NCBI GenBank assembly: GCA_030627725.1 | Contig: DAOVSZ010000149.1 | Span: forward strand, 1 to 6,806 | DNA length: 6,806 bases | DNA from: Desulfobulbaceae bacterium | GTDB taxonomy: Bacteria; Desulfobacterota; Desulfobulbia; Desulfobulbales; DAOVSZ01 | Direction: 5' to 3' | Shown: piece after piece, positions 5,270 to 6,806 of the stretch | Layout: each line of letters begins with the position of its first letter | How positions within the stretch are numbered: the stretch's first letter is position 1 | Made by a program: the position numbers and the translations under genes | Notes under the pieces: generated by a model | Seen by the model: the letters and a program-made list of their open reading frames with translations, nothing else | Database searches by the model: none | What the model was told of the DNA's origin: nothing

Positions 5270-6090
5270 CGTTTTCTGTAGATCTTTTCCCTGTTTGCCA
5301 CCACCTCGTAGTCCTCGTCATGGCCGGTGAACCTGATACTCTCTTTTGTCCCCAGACAGAGAAAACCACCGTGAGCAAGGCTGTTTGAAAAAAGCCTGAC
5401 AACCCTCCTCTGAAGCGGTTTACTGAAGTAAATCAATACATTCCGGCAGATGACAATATTCATCTCACCAAAAACCCCGTCCGTCACAAGGTTGTGATCA
5501 GAAAAAAGGACCCGCTCTTTAAGCGACTTGTCAAGGATGACGGAGTCATATTTCGCGGTATAATAATCGGCAAAGGAAAACTTGCCGCCGGACTTCTGAT
5601 AATTGGCCGTATATTCTCTGATGATATTAATCGGAAAGATACCCTTTTTGGCCTTCTGCAGCACAACCTCATTCAGATCTGTGGCGTAAATCTGGACCCT
5701 GTCATACAACCCTTCCTCCTTAAGGACAATGGCAAAGGAGTAGACCTCCTCCCCTGTCGCGCAGCCTGCATGCCAGACCTTGATAAAGGGAATTTTTCTC
5801 AATTCAGGAATAACGGTATCTCGTAATGTCTGATAAAAAAATGGGTCCCGGAACATCTCCGTCACATTGACGGTAAGGTCCAGAAACAAGGCGCCAAAAA
5901 AATCTTCATCGTGGAGGACACGGTGGATCATCTCCGAGAGTGAGGCGAGCCGGAACTTGGCAAGGGCGTGCTCAATCCTGCGCTTCATGTGGGTCTTGGT
6001 GTACATCCTGAAATCGTAGCCGTATTTCAGGTAAATGGCCTCAAGCAGAAGCTGGACTTCGATCTTTCTGATTTCCTTTTTCTCTTTCAT
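5266..6090 (-). CDS. cheR: CheR-type chemoreceptor glutamate methyltransferase
   Basis: A 274-residue cytoplasmic protein that transfers a methyl group from S-adenosylmethionine to glutamates of chemoreceptors. An N-terminal helical domain (about 11-70; LLLEAIYLKYGYDFRMYTK, basic MKRRIE) is followed by the CheR signature TVNVTEMFRDPFFY (73-86). The SAM fold shows HAGCATGEE (107-115), ATDLN at the end of beta 2 (136-140) and ICRNVLIYF (214-222). An insert at about 157-192 corresponds to the beta-subdomain region. All SAM-contact motifs are intact, so it should be active. No cheB, receptor or cheA is in the window, so its pathway is unknown. It lies 60 bp after rlpA in the same direction and may be cotranscribed. 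The ribosome site is weak (no good purine block before the ATG at 6088-6090). The stop TAG overlaps the RRM stop. Confidence 0.93.
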   Translation of the reverse strand: MKEKKEIRKIEVQLLLEAIYLKYGYDFRMYTKTHMKRRIEHALAKFRLASLSEMIHRVLHDEDFFGALFLDLTVNVTEMFRDPFFYQTLRDTVIPELRKIPFIKVWHAGCATGEEVYSFAIVLKEEGLYDRVQIYATDLNEVVLQKAKKGIFPINIIREYTANYQKSGGKFSFADYYTAKYDSVILDKSLKERVLFSDHNLVTDGVFGEMNIVICRNVLIYFSKPLQRRVVRLFSNSLAHGGFLCLGTKESIRFTGHDEDYEVVANREKIYRKR

Positions 6091-6091
6091 A

Positions 6092-6143
6092 CGTCAGGGT
6101 TGTTCAAGGTTCAGGGCTCAAGGTTGAGGGGTCAGGGGTCAGG
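6092..6143. repeat. Degenerate 7-bp tandem repeats filling the rlpA-cheR spacer
   Basis: On the plus strand six 7-mers follow without a gap from 6102: GTTCAAG, GTTCAGG, GCTCAAG, GTTGAGG, GGTCAGG, GGTCAGG. A further unit, CGTCAGG, is at 6092-6098, offset by 3 bp. The spacer is only 60 bp, so the repeat makes up most of it and would be transcribed between rlpA and cheR. The unit differs from that at 221-255, but the period is the same. Confidence 0.7.
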
Positions 6144-6150
6144 TAACCGT

Positions 6151-6756
6151 TCATCGAGCTACAACAAAGGCATCCGGAAAATCCGACACGTTCAACACTT
6201 TTTCCAGGTGTTCCGCAGCGGACAGGGTGCTGCCGGCGCGAAGCCGGACCCGGTAAAACTTCCTGTCTCCCCGGTCATAGCTCAGGATAAGCGCTTCCTT
6301 GCCCAGGCCCCTCATCTTTTCTTTGAGCCGGATGGCATTTTCTCTGTCCTCAAAGGACCCGATCTGGACAAAGAATTCACCCTTTGTAAAATCCGGATGC
6401 CCGACAAACCGTTCAACAGTCCTGTTTCCCTGCCTGAAGGTTGCGGCCTCGCCAAGCGCGGTTATCCTCACCCTGGCAGTCCCCTTGTCGACAAAGCCTA
6501 TCTTTCTTGCGCCCGCAAGGGTCATATCTATGATTCTGCCCTTGACAAAAGGCCCCCGGTCATTGACCCTGACAATCATCTCTTTACCGTTCTCAAGGTT
6601 CCTCACCAGGAGATGGGTATTCATCGGCAATGTCTTATGGGCCGCTGTCGGTCCGTACATATTGTAGGTCTCACCGTTTGAGGTTTTTTTCCCGTGAAAG
6701 TCCTTGCCGTACCAGGACGCTCTTCCTGTTTTCGCATATCCGTGCGAAGGCGGCAA
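6151..6756 (-). CDS. rlpA: RlpA: septal-ring lytic transglycosylase (DPBB + SPOR), frame interrupted upstream by TAG
   Basis: A 201-residue open frame from a TTG at 6754-6756. The double-psi beta-barrel spans about 13-101, starting ASWYGKDFHGKKTSNGE with the NDRGPFVKGRIIDMTLAGA core at 65-83. The C-terminal SPOR domain, about 126-201, starts FFVQIGSFED. RlpA proteins cleave glycan strands lacking stem peptides and are anchored to the outer membrane as lipoproteins, with SPOR targeting them to septal peptidoglycan. Here the signal peptide and lipobox are missing from the frame. A TAG at 6760-6762 lies two codons before the TTG, yet the same frame beyond it is plainly RlpA-like. The TTG has no ribosome site and is probably not the native start. 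The gene is thus nonsense-interrupted in this sequence, or the base is wrong. It reads into cheR. Confidence 0.88.
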   Translation of the reverse strand: MPPSHGYAKTGRASWYGKDFHGKKTSNGETYNMYGPTAAHKTLPMNTHLLVRNLENGKEMIVRVNDRGPFVKGRIIDMTLAGARKIGFVDKGTARVRITALGEAATFRQGNRTVERFVGHPDFTKGEFFVQIGSFEDRENAIRLKEKMRGLGKEALILSYDRGDRKFYRVRLRAGSTLSAAEHLEKVLNVSDFPDAFVVAR

Positions 6757-6806
6757 AGGCTAATATATGTGTCCATTGATCTGGTAGTGCCGCTTGGTTG
6801 GCGGAA
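6757..6806 (-). pseudogene. rlpA: N-terminal part of rlpA upstream of the in-frame amber stop, runs off window
   Basis: Beyond the TAG (6760-6762) the minus-strand frame stays open to the edge and encodes PPTKRHYQINGHIY, then TAG, then PLPPSHGYAKTGRASWYG. RlpA homologues typically read Y-x-x-x-G-x-x-Y-[YH]-P-L just before the GxASWYG block, so the stop replaces an aromatic or His residue that TAT or TAC would encode. The other two frames here show no match. TAG ends several intact genes in this window (gspF, the GspJ-like gene, cheR), so the organism does not read TAG as sense generally. Confidence 0.65.

Noticed and set aside
5968..6681. 237-codon plus-strand open frame opposite rlpA and cheR
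   Set aside because: It spans the start of cheR, the heptad spacer and rlpA on the other strand; both opposite genes are clearly real, so this is a shadow frame.
6754..6756. TTG as the genuine native start of rlpA
   Set aside because: No ribosome site, no signal peptide, and RlpA-like coding sequence continues upstream of the TAG in the same frame.

Overview
The window looks like a chromosomal segment of a Gram-negative bacterium. A type II secretion (T2SS)/type IV pilus-like assembly operon, an outer-membrane-type RlpA, a CheR methyltransferase and a single-RRM RNA-binding protein suggest Nitrospirota or Desulfobacterota. That placement rests on gene style and the repeat-rich spacers, not on a marker gene.

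Region 1 (positions 1-4236, minus strand) is one operon read from right to left. It holds a GspE-type assembly ATPase, a GspF-type inner-membrane platform protein, and three class III-signal prepilins resembling GspH, GspJ and GspI; the last runs off the left edge. E and F overlap by 14 bp, and F-H-J are 2-13 bp apart. The last gap (116 bp) carries degenerate 7-bp repeats. GspE starts with a textbook pair of 24-residue MshEN motifs separated by 5 residues, so the motor is probably controlled by cyclic-di-GMP. The major pseudopilin gene (gspG) is not between gspF and the gspH-like gene, where it usually sits.

Region 2 (4237-5005) is a 769-bp stretch with no intact gene. It holds a candidate gspE promoter next to a 16-bp AT palindrome. 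It also holds a 152-bp non-coding element (4365-4516) with perfect 12-bp terminal inverted repeats starting GTAA and a perfect 8-bp target duplication (AATCCGCA), the hallmarks of an IS66-family MITE. The MITE lies in the 3' end of a small cysteine-containing reading frame on the minus strand. The rest of the region is AT-rich or polypyrimidine sequence, followed by a run of strong hairpins that would form the leader of the downstream RNA-binding protein mRNA.

Region 3 (5006-6806) has the RRM gene on the plus strand, converging on cheR (minus) so closely that the stop codons overlap. Upstream of cheR in the same direction is rlpA (septal-ring lytic transglycosylase with a SPOR domain), separated by a spacer made almost entirely of 7-bp repeats. 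The rlpA frame contains an in-frame TAG exactly where family members normally have an aromatic residue, and homologous coding sequence continues upstream of it to the window edge. rlpA is therefore nonsense-interrupted in this sequence, unless the base is an error.

I see no defence system, CRISPR array, tRNA or rRNA. The most notable observations are the IS66-like MITE, the interrupted rlpA, the MshEN-bearing GspE, the heptad-repeat spacers and the structured leader of the RRM gene.
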